The notes beneath the pieces are model-generated. The model worked only from the letters and a program-made list of their open reading frames with translations, searched no databases and was not told where the DNA came from. DNA of 47,078 bases from an uncultured Clostridia bacterium (GTDB lineage: Bacteria; Bacillota; Clostridia; TANB77; CAG-508), in contig CAOSLI010000007.1 of the NCBI GenBank assembly GCA_948524275.1, positions 1-47,078 of the forward strand, in the 5' to 3' direction. Every line of letters begins with the position of its first letter. Positions within the stretch are counted from its first letter, which is position 1. A program made the position numbers and the translations under genes. This document shows, in pieces, positions 1 to 8,747 of the stretch.

Positions 1-2
1 AT

Positions 3-78
<76 letters not shown>

Positions 79-86
79 ATTAAGAC

Positions 87-130
87 AAAAACGAACTTTG
101 TATCTAATGATACTAAAAGTTCGTTTTTTA
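87..130 (+). terminator. Intrinsic terminator of tRNA-fMet
   Basis: Inverted repeat AACGAACTTT / AAAGTTCGTT around a short AT loop, followed by a run of six T. It lies directly after the initiator tRNA and reads on the plus strand. Confidence 0.85.
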
Positions 131-328
131 TTTTGCTAAATAATATAATTTTTCAAATTAACTATTTTTCGTCATCTCAAAAGCTAAAACAACAATCTTC
201 ATTTCATTTTTTCAAATTGTTAATTTCAACCAGTAGCTTATGATTGCTTTACCAATTTAAATGGTTATATTCTTCTTTGTAGATTAATTTACTGCACAAT
301 TTAACCGATTAAATGACCATTTTTACAT

Positions 329-562
329 CTAGCTAATTTTTTTGTATTCTACTATATCAGTAAGTTCACAGTTAAAATAATTGCATAGTCTTTGCAAAAC
401 GAAGATATCAAGTTTCATAATGTCGCCAGTCATCATTCTTTTAATGACTTTATAATCGGTGCTGGTATCCCTTCCCAATTTGTTAATGCTAATATTTTTC
501 TCTTTAATTAAATCGTTTAATTTAAAATAATAGTAGCCATTATCAACTTTGATTTTTACCAT
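329..562 (-). CDS. Small Cro/CI-type (XRE) HTH regulator
   Basis: A 77-residue protein that is almost entirely one helix-turn-helix domain of the YozG/Cro-CI type. The helical core runs FKLNDLIKEKNISINKLGRDT, then the recognition-helix region and the closing helix LDIFVLQRLCNYFNCELTDIVEY. The start at 562 is chosen because AGGAG stands five bases before this ATG, while the in-frame Met seven codons upstream has no site. It diverges from the HTH gene at 740, and the promoter and a palindrome lie between them. It probably acts as a DNA-binding repressor; the target is unknown. Confidence 0.8.
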   Translation of the reverse strand: MVKIKVDNGYYYFKLNDLIKEKNISINKLGRDTSTDYKVIKRMMTGDIMKLDIFVLQRLCNYFNCELTDIVEYKKIS

Positions 563-609
563 ACGTTCTCCTATTTTATTCAAAATAATTATATATATTT
601 ATTTTTTGC

Positions 610-638
610 TTGACTATTGGCTGTACAACCAGTACAAT
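610..638 (+). promoter_or_regulatory. SigA-type promoter for the HTH gene at 740
   Basis: TTGACT at 610-615 and TACAAT at 633-638 with a 17-base spacer, reading toward the HTH gene at 740. This is seen directly; activity is inferred. Confidence 0.7.
622..636. promoter_or_regulatory. Palindromic operator candidate
   Basis: TGTAC, five bases, GTACA: a perfect interrupted palindrome lying in the promoter spacer and running into the -10 box. The position is typical of a repressor site. Either flanking HTH protein could be the ligand. Confidence 0.55.
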
Positions 639-739
639 ATAATTACTTTACTTGATAAATGGGCTATAGTTTAAAATGTAAAAAGGCTTGCAATATATTG
701 TAATTAAGCCCTATTATTAGATAGAAAGGAATTATTTTT

Positions 740-940
740 ATGAAATTTGCTGTATATTTAAAGAATTTACGAGAAGAAAATTATATGTCTCAAGGTGACC
801 TAGCTAAAGCCATAGGAGTTTCTACGCAATGCATTTCTAAATGGGAATTGGGAATAAATGAACCTAAAATAGACAAATTAGATGCAATAGGCAAAGTTTT
901 TGGTATCGACGTTTCTACAATTTTAAAAAATATTACTTAA
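740..940 (+). CDS. Small XRE-family HTH regulator
   Basis: A 66-residue protein consisting of one classical HTH_3 domain: MKFAVYLKNLREE at the N-terminus, then MSQGDLAKAIGVSTQCISKWELG with the conserved Q and W-E turn, then a dimer-type helix ending VSTILKNIT. AAAGGA lies upstream of the ATG. A good promoter and a palindrome precede it, so autoregulation is likely. Divergent from the HTH gene at 329-562. Confidence 0.85.
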   Translation: MKFAVYLKNLREENYMSQGDLAKAIGVSTQCISKWELGINEPKIDKLDAIGKVFGIDVSTILKNIT

Positions 941-950
941 TAAATTATAA

Positions 951-1670
951 TTACTTTACTGTTATCTTGTCTTTTAAATTGTTATATTTACTTTCACCTA
1001 TTCCTGCGACATTTTTTAGGTCTTCTTCACTTTTAAATTTGCCGTTTTGGTTTCTATATTCTATGATTTTTTGAGCTGTACTTTGCCCTATCCCAGGCAA
1101 AGTCTGTAGCTTTTCTACACTAGCAATATTTATATTTACTTTTCCGTTTTGACGGTTTGACTCCTCATTTGAGGCATTGGTGCTAATTATATCGTCACCT
1201 GCATCTTCTCTTATAAAACTATTTTGCCTTCCTTCTTGAACAGTTGTCATGTCTCTAATGCTTGGTATGTAAACTTGAGTTCCATCCTCGACTATATATG
1301 CAAGATTTATTTTTGATAAATCTGCCTCTTCTGTACTGCCTCCTGCTGCATTTATTGCATCTATTATTCTCGCACCTTCATTTAGTGTCACTACTCCTGG
1401 CGAATTCACCTCACCAACTATATGTACTGCCACAGTTTTTTTACTGTCAAGTATTCCAATTTTGCTTTGTTTTTCACTTCCTGTATCATCTTCCTGACTT
1501 TGTACTGAATTAATATTATCATTTTCTATTCCAAAATTAATATCTTCCCCATCATTGTAAAATCTATATAAAAATACAAACGCAATAATGATTACAATAC
1601 ATGCAAAAATCCCAACAATTATCTTTTGTTTTTGTGATAAATTTTTAATTCTTTCTATAATATTTTCCAT
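951..1670 (-). CDS. comEA: ComEA family DNA uptake/binding protein
   Basis: 239 residues. An N-terminal membrane anchor (about residues 16-36) is followed by a low-complexity linker. An SLBB domain comes next (about residues 78-136, KTVAVHIVGEVNSPGVV onward). The C-terminus has two helix-hairpin-helix motifs (LQTLPGIGQSTAQKIIEYR and LKNVAGIGESKYNNLKDKI). This is the standard layout of ComEA, the membrane-bound receptor that holds double-stranded DNA during transformation. comEB and comEC are not adjacent, so the gene stands alone. GAAGGAAG lies upstream of the start. Confidence 0.92.
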   Translation of the reverse strand: MENIIERIKNLSQKQKIIVGIFACIVIIIAFVFLYRFYNDGEDINFGIENDNINSVQSQEDDTGSEKQSKIGILDSKKTVAVHIVGEVNSPGVVTLNEGARIIDAINAAGGSTEEADLSKINLAYIVEDGTQVYIPSIRDMTTVQEGRQNSFIREDAGDDIISTNASNEESNRQNGKVNINIASVEKLQTLPGIGQSTAQKIIEYRNQNGKFKSEEDLKNVAGIGESKYNNLKDKITVK

Positions 1671-1817
1671 TCTATTCTTCCTTTCTTTATGAAAACATTA
1701 TCTTCTTAAATATAATTTTTAAAATGTGTCAAAATATATTATATATCAGTTTTGTTATTGCTTTTAATCTTTATTTTTGCTATCATAATTAATATAAAAT
1801 CTTATAAGGAGATTATT

Positions 1818-3169
1818 TTGAAACAGAAAAAACTTTTATATAAAATATCATTTTTAATTTTTATCAGTTTAATTGTAGCAAACCCAATTGTCTGCGCTAC
1901 TAGTATGCAGGCAAATACTGATGATAGATCTACTTTTGAAAATATTACAGCCAAATCATGTATACTTATGGATGCTGATTCTGGAGTAATTTTATATAAT
2001 AAAAGTGCACATGAGAAGGCATTCCCCGCTAGTACTACCAAACTTGTTACAGCTCTTCTTACTTTAGAACGATGCAACCTAAATGATAAAGCACAGGTTA
2101 GCTATTATGCTACTAAATCAGTCCCTGCCACATATTCTATATCTGATTTAAAACTGGTGAAATATTTACAATTAAGGACCTTTTATACACTCTAATGGTT
2201 GGTTCTTCAAATGATTCAGCTTTCGTTTTAGCGCAATATATTGCAAGTGGCGGTAATAACTATCCTATTGATAATTCTCAAAATGCCAAGACAGCTTTTA
2301 CAAATTCAATAGAACTATTTTCTAATATGATGAACGATTTCTCAAGTAAACTAGGATGCCAAAATACGCATTTTGTAAATCCTAATGGAATTCATAATGA
2401 AAATCATTATTCAACTGCATATGATTTAGCTTTAATTGGAAAATGTGCATATAAAAATCAAGCTCTTAAATCTATTTCTATGTGTAAAGAATATGAACTT
2501 CCTAATAGTAATTTTTATCAAGGACAACCGCGTAAGTGTAAATGTACAAATTTACTACTTTATAAAAATTCGCCTTCATATTATGAATATGCTAATGGCT
2601 TAAAAACTGGGTACACTGACCCTGCTGGCTCATGTATTGTTGCCTCAAGTCAAAAAGGAGATATGAATTTGATTGCTGTTATTTTAGGAGCTGAAAAATC
2701 AGATTACAGTATTCTAAATTCTAATAAGCAAGAAATTAGTAACACATCTAGAGAAAACATTTGTAAAATATTATTCGACTATGGATTTAATAATTATTTT
2801 TATACTAATTTAATTAATACTAATGATATTGCAACTTCATTTGATGTAATTAATGGTGATTATAGACATAAATCTATTGATTTAATTGTTAAAGATGATA
2901 TAAGAGCTTTAGTAAAAAGGGACTCAATCGTTGACATTACTCCTAATATTAAAATAAAAAAATATTTAGCTCCAATTAGCAAAAATAGCGTTATTGGCAC
3001 AATTACTTATAAGGTAAATGGAATCACTTATACATCTGATTTATTAGCATCTCATGATGTGGAGCCTGCTAACCACATGAATTTATTAATTGCATTAATC
3101 GTTATTGTACTTGTATTTTTATTTGCACTTGTATTTATTATAATTAAAGGTAAAAAGCGAAATAAATAA
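1818..3169 (+). pseudogene. D-Ala-D-Ala carboxypeptidase (peptidase S11), split by a one-base frameshift
   Basis: Two reading frames together make one serine-type penicillin-binding protein. The first carries a signal peptide and the catalytic SxxK (PASTTK); the second carries the SxN motif (SSNDSA), the KTG triad (LKTGYTDPAG) and a C-terminal membrane anchor followed by KGKKRNK. The frames part at the A-run 2150-2153. With one more A, the text reads DLKTGEIFTIKDLLYTLMVGSSND, the family consensus. The start is a TTG at 1818 with AAGGAG six bases upstream, giving MKQKKLLYK and a clean signal peptide; the Met at 1752 has no site and lies before it. Either a real deletion, a sequencing error, or a -1 slip at T TTA AAA. 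All catalytic motifs are intact. Confidence 0.85.
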
Positions 3170-3232
3170 AAACTTAGCATTTTTTATAAAACACATTAAT
3201 CATAAAATAATGAAATCTATTATTCAAAAAGA

Positions 3233-3300
3233 GGGCACCATACTTAAAACAAACATAAATAATCATTGTTTGTTTTTAAATAGTATGTGCCCCCATTTTT
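3233..3300. terminator. Bidirectional terminator between convergent genes
   Basis: A long imperfect hairpin with outer arms GGGCAC / GTGCCC and inner arms CATACT-TA-AAACAAAC / GTTTG-TTTTTA-AGTATG, ending in T-rich sequence. It sits between the convergent carboxypeptidase (plus) and LCP (minus) genes and can serve both. Confidence 0.7.
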
Positions 3301-4694
3301 TAATAATCTTGTCCTATTATTATTGTAAAATCTATATCTCCTTCAGCTTTACCTTCTTCAATCTTTCCTGTACATAGTAATGATTTTATAGCTTCTCTAT
3401 TAGCTAAAGCATTATTTTTTCTGTCTATTATCATTGTTGTCTTTGTAACATTAGAGCTTCCCTTTTTTGTAACCTTATATCCTTGATTTTGTAGCTGAGT
3501 AACTGCAGCATTATACTTGCTAGTTCCTCCTGCTCCATTTATTACTTCTAACTTAATTTCTGAGTTTTTTTTCACATTTACACTATTGTTACTACCTACT
3601 GTATTACCTTCAGCAATACTATTTCCGTCTTTACTCTCATTAGGTGTTGTTAAAAACATTTCTTTAACCTTTTGCTGAGCTTGAGCCTGATTAATTATTA
3701 TTATAGATACTCCATTACAGTATTGTGGTGTACCTGGTAACATGTCAGAAACTAGGTTATTTGTATCAAATTTAACAACTGCTGGAATATAATCCTTGAT
3801 TACATCCCATGGGATGTTAGTTTCAACTTCCTCTGTAGCAATGTTTATTAACTCGTTTATTTTAGTTATATTTGATGGCTTCATAGTTTGACTAATTACT
3901 GCTTTAATAAATTCCCTCTGTGTTCTCATTCTACCTAGATCATTGTCTCCATACTCAGTAGAATATGATGTTCCATTGTTATTATGTCTAAATCTAACCA
4001 CACCTTCAGCATTATTACCGTCTAGTAGTTGATATCCCTTTTTAATATGAATTGCTAAATCTTGAGTACAATCATCATAATTCATATCTATTGGTACATC
4101 AAAGTAAACTCCACCAATTGTATCAACTAATTTTCTTAAAGCCTTTGTATCAACAGTAAAATAATACTTAATTTTTAAACCAGTAAGTTTGTTTACTGCA
4201 TCGATTGTTGATTGTGGACTTATTTGATATTTGCAGTTAATCTTGTCCGATGCTGTTGCTAAATTTTTGTTGTTTCCAACAAAGCTATCTCTTGGTATTG
4301 ATAGCATTGATGCTTGCTGAGTTTTTGGACTATATTTTACAACCATTATAGTATCAGTCATATTTTGACTTTTACCCATGCATAAAACATAAATATCATC
4401 TAAATTCTTAACTTTCTCACTACTACTTCCAACTACTGTAGTAATAAGACCTTGAAGTCCACCACCATTTTTGTTTATCTTATATACAAAATATGCTGCT
4501 ACTATTATTAAAATTAATAATATAGTAAGAAATATTTTTCTGCCAGTATGACGTTTCTTGCGTTTCTTTCTAACATTAGCTGCCTTATCTACTTGATACT
4601 TACTACTTGCATTGTGATTAGTAGGCTTTCTGTTAGATTTACTTGCATTTGATTTATTTTTTCTATTATCATTAGTTGATTTATCGTTTTTCAA
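3300..4694 (-). CDS. LytR-CpsA-Psr (LCP) family cell-wall glycopolymer transferase
   Basis: 464 residues. A basic cytoplasmic head rich in N, K and S (about 1-50) precedes one membrane helix (about 52-70) and the extracellular LCP domain (about 95-330). The domain shows VLCMGKSQNMTDTIMVVKY, SIPRDS, and the acidic and arginine residues around GVVRFRHNNN and DLGRMRTQREFI that bind the polyprenyl diphosphate head. A C-terminal LytR_C domain follows (about 380-460, LEVINGAGGTSKYNAAV). The family attaches teichoic acids or capsule to peptidoglycan. The start is a TTG with GGAGAG upstream. Confidence 0.92.
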   Translation of the reverse strand: MKNDKSTNDNRKNKSNASKSNRKPTNHNASSKYQVDKAANVRKKRKKRHTGRKIFLTILLILIIVAAYFVYKINKNGGGLQGLITTVVGSSSEKVKNLDDIYVLCMGKSQNMTDTIMVVKYSPKTQQASMLSIPRDSFVGNNKNLATASDKINCKYQISPQSTIDAVNKLTGLKIKYYFTVDTKALRKLVDTIGGVYFDVPIDMNYDDCTQDLAIHIKKGYQLLDGNNAEGVVRFRHNNNGTSYSTEYGDNDLGRMRTQREFIKAVISQTMKPSNITKINELINIATEEVETNIPWDVIKDYIPAVVKFDTNNLVSDMLPGTPQYCNGVSIIIINQAQAQQKVKEMFLTTPNESKDGNSIAEGNTVGSNNSVNVKKNSEIKLEVINGAGGTSKYNAAVTQLQNQGYKVTKKGSSNVTKTTMIIDRKNNALANREAIKSLLCTGKIEEGKAEGDIDFTIIIGQDY

Positions 4695-4783
4695 TTTCTT
4701 TCACTCTCCTAATTGTAATTCCCACTTAGTATAACAAAAGTTTATTACAAATTCAAGACTATTTTGTAAAAAATCTGTAACTA

Positions 4784-5431
4784 TTAATTCTTATATAATT
4801 TCTTTACAATAATATTATTGTTGTACATCATTTTTCCTATATGAGAATTATTAATTTGTTTAATTATATTTGTATTTTCGATTATTGGTGAAACTATTGA
4901 TAATACAGCAAAAATTGAGTAAATTACAATTATACCTTGCAGACCACCACATATGCTTCCGCCTAAATGGTCAATCTGTTTTAATATAGGTAACTTTGTT
5001 ATTATCTTTGAAATCACTTTTACAACAATTAGTGCTAATCTTACTATTATAAAGATTCCAATAAATGCAATAGCATTTATAATGTCCTTTGTGAGCTCTG
5101 ATGACACTGCTTCCGCAGTTGTTTCTTTTGCATTATTTACGTTAGCAATTTGCTTATTTACATATGATTTAATTCCCTCTGGTAATGCTGAATTTTGGTC
5201 AAATTTAATATCATCACTCATTGGCATGCTCTGCTTAATTGTTGATTTAATATTATCACCTATTGGTGTTTTCTCCATTATATAATTGCCAACTGGCCTG
5301 CATAGCATAAGTGCAACAACTAATGCAATTATAAATGAAAATATATTAACTAAACATACTGTTAGTCCTTTTTTCATTCCTAATATTATAGCTAAAATTA
5401 TAATAACTACAATCGCAATATCGACTATCAT
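4784..5431 (-). CDS. CvpA family membrane protein
   Basis: 215 residues with four predicted membrane segments: residues 1-35, a second pair around VRLALIVVKVISKI, and a last one at IIVIYSIFAVLSIVSPI. The motif GGSICGGLQGIIVIY is typical of CvpA/colicin V production family proteins. I start it at 5431, where GGGAG precedes the ATG and the upstream DUF5711 stop is just cleared. A longer reading from 5464 would overlap that gene. Last gene of the ABC transporter/DUF5711 run. The molecular role is not established. Confidence 0.85.
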   Translation of the reverse strand: MIVDIAIVVIIILAIILGMKKGLTVCLVNIFSFIIALVVALMLCRPVGNYIMEKTPIGDNIKSTIKQSMPMSDDIKFDQNSALPEGIKSYVNKQIANVNNAKETTAEAVSSELTKDIINAIAFIGIFIIVRLALIVVKVISKIITKLPILKQIDHLGGSICGGLQGIIVIYSIFAVLSIVSPIIENTNIIKQINNSHIGKMMYNNNIIVKKLYKN

Positions 5432-5444
5432 ATTCAAATCTCCC

Positions 5445-6578
5445 TCATATACCCATAACTTCAATTCTATTTCTGTAAATAATTCCTACTATACTGTCTC
5501 CAATCGTTATGTCTTTTATATTTTGTACACTATTAAATTTCTTTATAAGCCAACCGCGGTCATTAACAAATTCTACTTCACTACCTTGACTTATTGCAAC
5601 AATACTGTTACTACAATAAAGATTTTTTACTGTACTATTTATCATATATAAATTTGTCTTCTTATTATCTATATTCTGGATTTGAAGTTCGTATTCATTT
5701 TTAAGCAAACTACTCGTCTGACTCTCTGTAACTTTGCATGCATATCCTTCTAAATTAATGTCTACGAAACTAACATTATTGTCAATTTTGAAAAGTTCCT
5801 CGTCAGATCCATCTGACAAAACATGGACACTATCATCACACAATGCTACGATTTTATTCTTCTTATACTTGATTTTTAATGCTAATGTATTTGGATTCAT
5901 TGTATATGTATATATGATTGATTCTTTCGGAGTATTTTTTGCCTTTTCTACTGAAATAGTTTTTATCTTTGATTCAATAGACATTCCAGTTGTTTTTATT
6001 TCAACAAAACTTAGATATTTACTATCATCAGAAATAATTACATCTGTAGCTGATGTTGATGATAAAAATGTTTTAAACTCCTCTTTTCCAATAATGTCAT
6101 ACATTACAATAACTGATTTATACGTGGTTCCAGTTAAGACTACACAAGCTGCTCCATTGGAATTTACTGCAATTTGTGATATATTACCTTCCACTTTTTT
6201 GTGCCACTGCAAGCTGTCGTTGTATATTAAATACAGATTTTCTCCTTCTTCATCTCCCACCAATAGATACTTTCCGCTAGATGCAAATTTCGGATTTGTA
6301 ACTGATATATTAATTGTTGCAATATCTTTTGCAGACTGATTATATATTGTTAAAGTGTTATCTTCTACAGTTGCAATATAATTGCTATATGCATATACCT
6401 TGATTTTCTCAGCATCATCAATTTTTATTGATGGTAATTCATTCTCTAACAATTCTTTTTTTAAAATATGTCTATCTATCCATAGCCTTGTGCTGCTATT
6501 TCCAATATATAAACCCATTACAACAATTATCGCTATTAAAACTAAACTACCTAGAACTATAAAAATTTTTTTCTTCAT
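5445..6578 (-). CDS. DUF5711 family membrane-anchored protein
   Basis: 377 residues. An N-terminal membrane anchor (residues 4-27) is followed by an extracellular domain of repeating short beta strands (for example YIATVEDNTLTIYNQSAKDIATI, YLLVGDEEGENLYLI, CVVLTGTTYKSVIVMYD), which suggests a beta-propeller. The sequence matches my memory of the DUF5711 family of Clostridia. It lies 15 bases after the GldG-like gene and 13 bases before cvpA, so it is probably co-transcribed with the transporter. No catalytic motif is seen. Confidence 0.7.
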   Translation of the reverse strand: MKKKIFIVLGSLVLIAIIVVMGLYIGNSSTRLWIDRHILKKELLENELPSIKIDDAEKIKVYAYSNYIATVEDNTLTIYNQSAKDIATINISVTNPKFASSGKYLLVGDEEGENLYLIYNDSLQWHKKVEGNISQIAVNSNGAACVVLTGTTYKSVIVMYDIIGKEEFKTFLSSTSATDVIISDDSKYLSFVEIKTTGMSIESKIKTISVEKAKNTPKESIIYTYTMNPNTLALKIKYKKNKIVALCDDSVHVLSDGSDEELFKIDNNVSFVDINLEGYACKVTESQTSSLLKNEYELQIQNIDNKKTNLYMINSTVKNLYCSNSIVAISQGSEVEFVNDRGWLIKKFNSVQNIKDITIGDSIVGIIYRNRIEVMGI

Positions 6579-6593
6579 TATTTATCTCATTTC

Positions 6594-8051
6594 CTATTTG
6601 TTTCTTCTTTTTCTTATGATTGTAATTGCAATTCCAACTACCATAATTACTACTGGAACTGTAAATATAATTATTCTAACAATCTTATCTTGTGCTTCAG
6701 TTGCAGTATAGGTAATTACTCCAGTATCCTTTCTAATTCTAATTGAGTCTTCTCTATTTGATAAGAATGCTACTGTATTTAGCATTATGTCTCTATTATT
6801 TCTTAATGATATTGGCGTTGTATAGCTTTGTCCAAGTTGTATTGTATAATTTGTCATAAACATGGCATTTGAAAATGCTACTAACGTTGAGGTTTTTTCT
6901 TCATCTATCTTTTTAGTTAATGTCTCTGCAAGAACAAATGGTCCTTCTTCATCTGTATCTAATTTTTCATATATACTAGATTTTGCATCTTCTCTATAAA
7001 AAGATTTATCTGATGATTTTATAAATGCATTTGCAGTTACACCCAAGCTATCTAGTGTCTCATAATCAGATGTATTAATCTTTCCTGCGTCAAACATTAC
7101 AATTTGTCCATCTGTATATATATCTTTTACAATACTGTTGTAACTCATTGTTGGAATAATAATCTCTGGGCTTCCAACAAACATATTGGTAGCTGACTGT
7201 TCACAAACAATGCCTTTAGAGAAATTTATTCCATAAAGTGATAATATTTTGTCTATATTAACCATTGTAGAATCGCTGTTGTTAAACATATATGGATCTT
7301 GCATCCAAATTATATTTCCACCATTGTTTATATAATTTGTTATCTTTTCTGTTTCTAAATCTGTGAAGTCTTTTGTTGGATTTGCGATTATTAAAACATC
7401 ACAAGTTTCAGGCATATCTGATAGCAATAAATCTAATGTATTTACATCATTTACTTCATTTGTTATTTGTTGTGCTAACAAATACATATATGAAGATGAA
7501 TTTATTCCGTATTCTCCATGTCCAGTCAAGAAATATACTTGTGGCTTTTTAGCAATAGTTACATCTAAAATCGCATTAGTAAGTTTTTGCTCAGATATAT
7601 CGATTGTTTGATATGTTGACATATCATATGTATACATTTCACTAGCACCAATTACCTTGTATCTTTGATTTGATGCAACTGCAACTAATTGGTCTGTACT
7701 CGATACTCCATATTCTGTTGCTAAATCAGGTCTTTCTGATGCTTGTATTATCTCGACTTTAATTTTTTCATTTGCGTTATTGTATTGCTTAGCAAGTACT
7801 GCAAGCTGACTATCTTCTGTATATCCAAATAAGTACATGCTAACATTTTGCTCTACGTTTTTTATCTGATTCTTTGAATCATCAGATAATGAATATCTCT
7901 TTTCTTTTGTAAAATCTAATGGTGCTATATTAACTTGTTGTAATAATGCATTTCCTACTAGGAAAATCGCTAGTATAAGCGCTACAAGTAATATTGTTAA
8001 ACTGGTTTGTCTAAGCCATTTTTCTTTTATCAATTTAATAAATCTTTTCAA
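6594..8051 (-). CDS. GldG-like auxiliary component of an ABC-2 transporter
   Basis: 485 residues with an N-terminal membrane helix (about 16-36), a large extracellular region of the ABC_transp_aux type (QPVYFLTGHGEYGINSSS-like segment, then LLLSDMPETCDVLIIANPTKDF) and a C-terminal helix (about 460-480) ending in RKRRNK. This is the GldG layout. It follows the permease gene by 12 bases. The start is a TTG with GGAGG eight bases upstream. The DNA before the start matches that before the ATPase (GGAGGAAAAGARC TTG), so both depend on a TTG with the same leader. Confidence 0.82.
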   Translation of the reverse strand: MKRFIKLIKEKWLRQTSLTILLVALILAIFLVGNALLQQVNIAPLDFTKEKRYSLSDDSKNQIKNVEQNVSMYLFGYTEDSQLAVLAKQYNNANEKIKVEIIQASERPDLATEYGVSSTDQLVAVASNQRYKVIGASEMYTYDMSTYQTIDISEQKLTNAILDVTIAKKPQVYFLTGHGEYGINSSSYMYLLAQQITNEVNDVNTLDLLLSDMPETCDVLIIANPTKDFTDLETEKITNYINNGGNIIWMQDPYMFNNSDSTMVNIDKILSLYGINFSKGIVCEQSATNMFVGSPEIIIPTMSYNSIVKDIYTDGQIVMFDAGKINTSDYETLDSLGVTANAFIKSSDKSFYREDAKSSIYEKLDTDEEGPFVLAETLTKKIDEEKTSTLVAFSNAMFMTNYTIQLGQSYTTPISLRNNRDIMLNTVAFLSNREDSIRIRKDTGVITYTATEAQDKIVRIIIFTVPVVIMVVGIAITIIRKRRNK

Positions 8052-8063
8052 GCTCTTTTCCTC

Positions 8064-8747
8064 CTATTTCACATTTTTTCTTCTTTGTATTGTCATTATT
8101 GTAAAAATTACAAACATCAATGTAAATGATACTAACAATGTTGTATCGCTGGCTGATATAGTTCCACTCATAAATGAACTATAAAATGAATTCATTAGTG
8201 AAAATTGTGATGTGGCAGGTAACATATTTGGCATAAACCATGATAATAGGAAAAATCCTATTGATATTACTGCTGCAACTATCTGGTTTTCTGAAAGGCT
8301 TGATGCAAACATTCCAAATGCTGCATATGCAATTGATAATAATTCAAATCCTAATATTGCAACAACAGCAGTTCCAACATGTGGACTACCAAACTGACTA
8401 ATTATTGCGTAATACATAAGTGTTCCAAGTGTTGCAACTAATGTAACCATTGAAACTGCAATAAATTTACCAAGTACTATTTGTGTAACACTTTTTGGTG
8501 ATGTTAATAATATTTGCTCTGTTCCATTTTTTCTTTCTTCTGCAAACATTCTCATTGTAAGTAATGGCACTATAAATGTAAGTACTGTTGATGCTGAGCC
8601 AAATATGTTGCTAAACTCAACACTATGATATGCAAATATATCCAAATAGAAGAATACACTTGCTGTTAATAAAAATACTCCTATATATATGTATCCTATT
8701 GGAGATAAAAAGTAACTTTTAAATTCTTTTTTTGCTATTGCCCACAT
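8064..8747 (-). CDS. ABC-2 type permease (GldF-like)
   Basis: 227 residues with six hydrophobic segments. The N-terminal motif MWAIAKKEFKSYFLSPIGYIYI and the loop MRMFAEERKNGTEQILLTSPKS are characteristic of the GldF/NosY-like ABC-2 permeases. Its ATG overlaps the ATPase stop as TAATG, so the two are translationally coupled. It works with the ATPase and the GldG-like protein. The substrate is unknown; relatives act in gliding or cell-surface export. Confidence 0.9.
   Translation of the reverse strand: MWAIAKKEFKSYFLSPIGYIYIGVFLLTASVFFYLDIFAYHSVEFSNIFGSASTVLTFIVPLLTMRMFAEERKNGTEQILLTSPKSVTQIVLGKFIAVSMVTLVATLGTLMYYAIISQFGSPHVGTAVVAILGFELLSIAYAAFGMFASSLSENQIVAAVISIGFFLLSWFMPNMLPATSQFSLMNSFYSSFMSGTISASDTTLLVSFTLMFVIFTIMTIQRRKNVK

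Noticed and set aside
1752..1817. Upstream start of the carboxypeptidase
   Set aside because: There is no ribosome binding site, and it would add a second hydrophobic stretch before the natural signal peptide. The TTG at 1818 has a good site.
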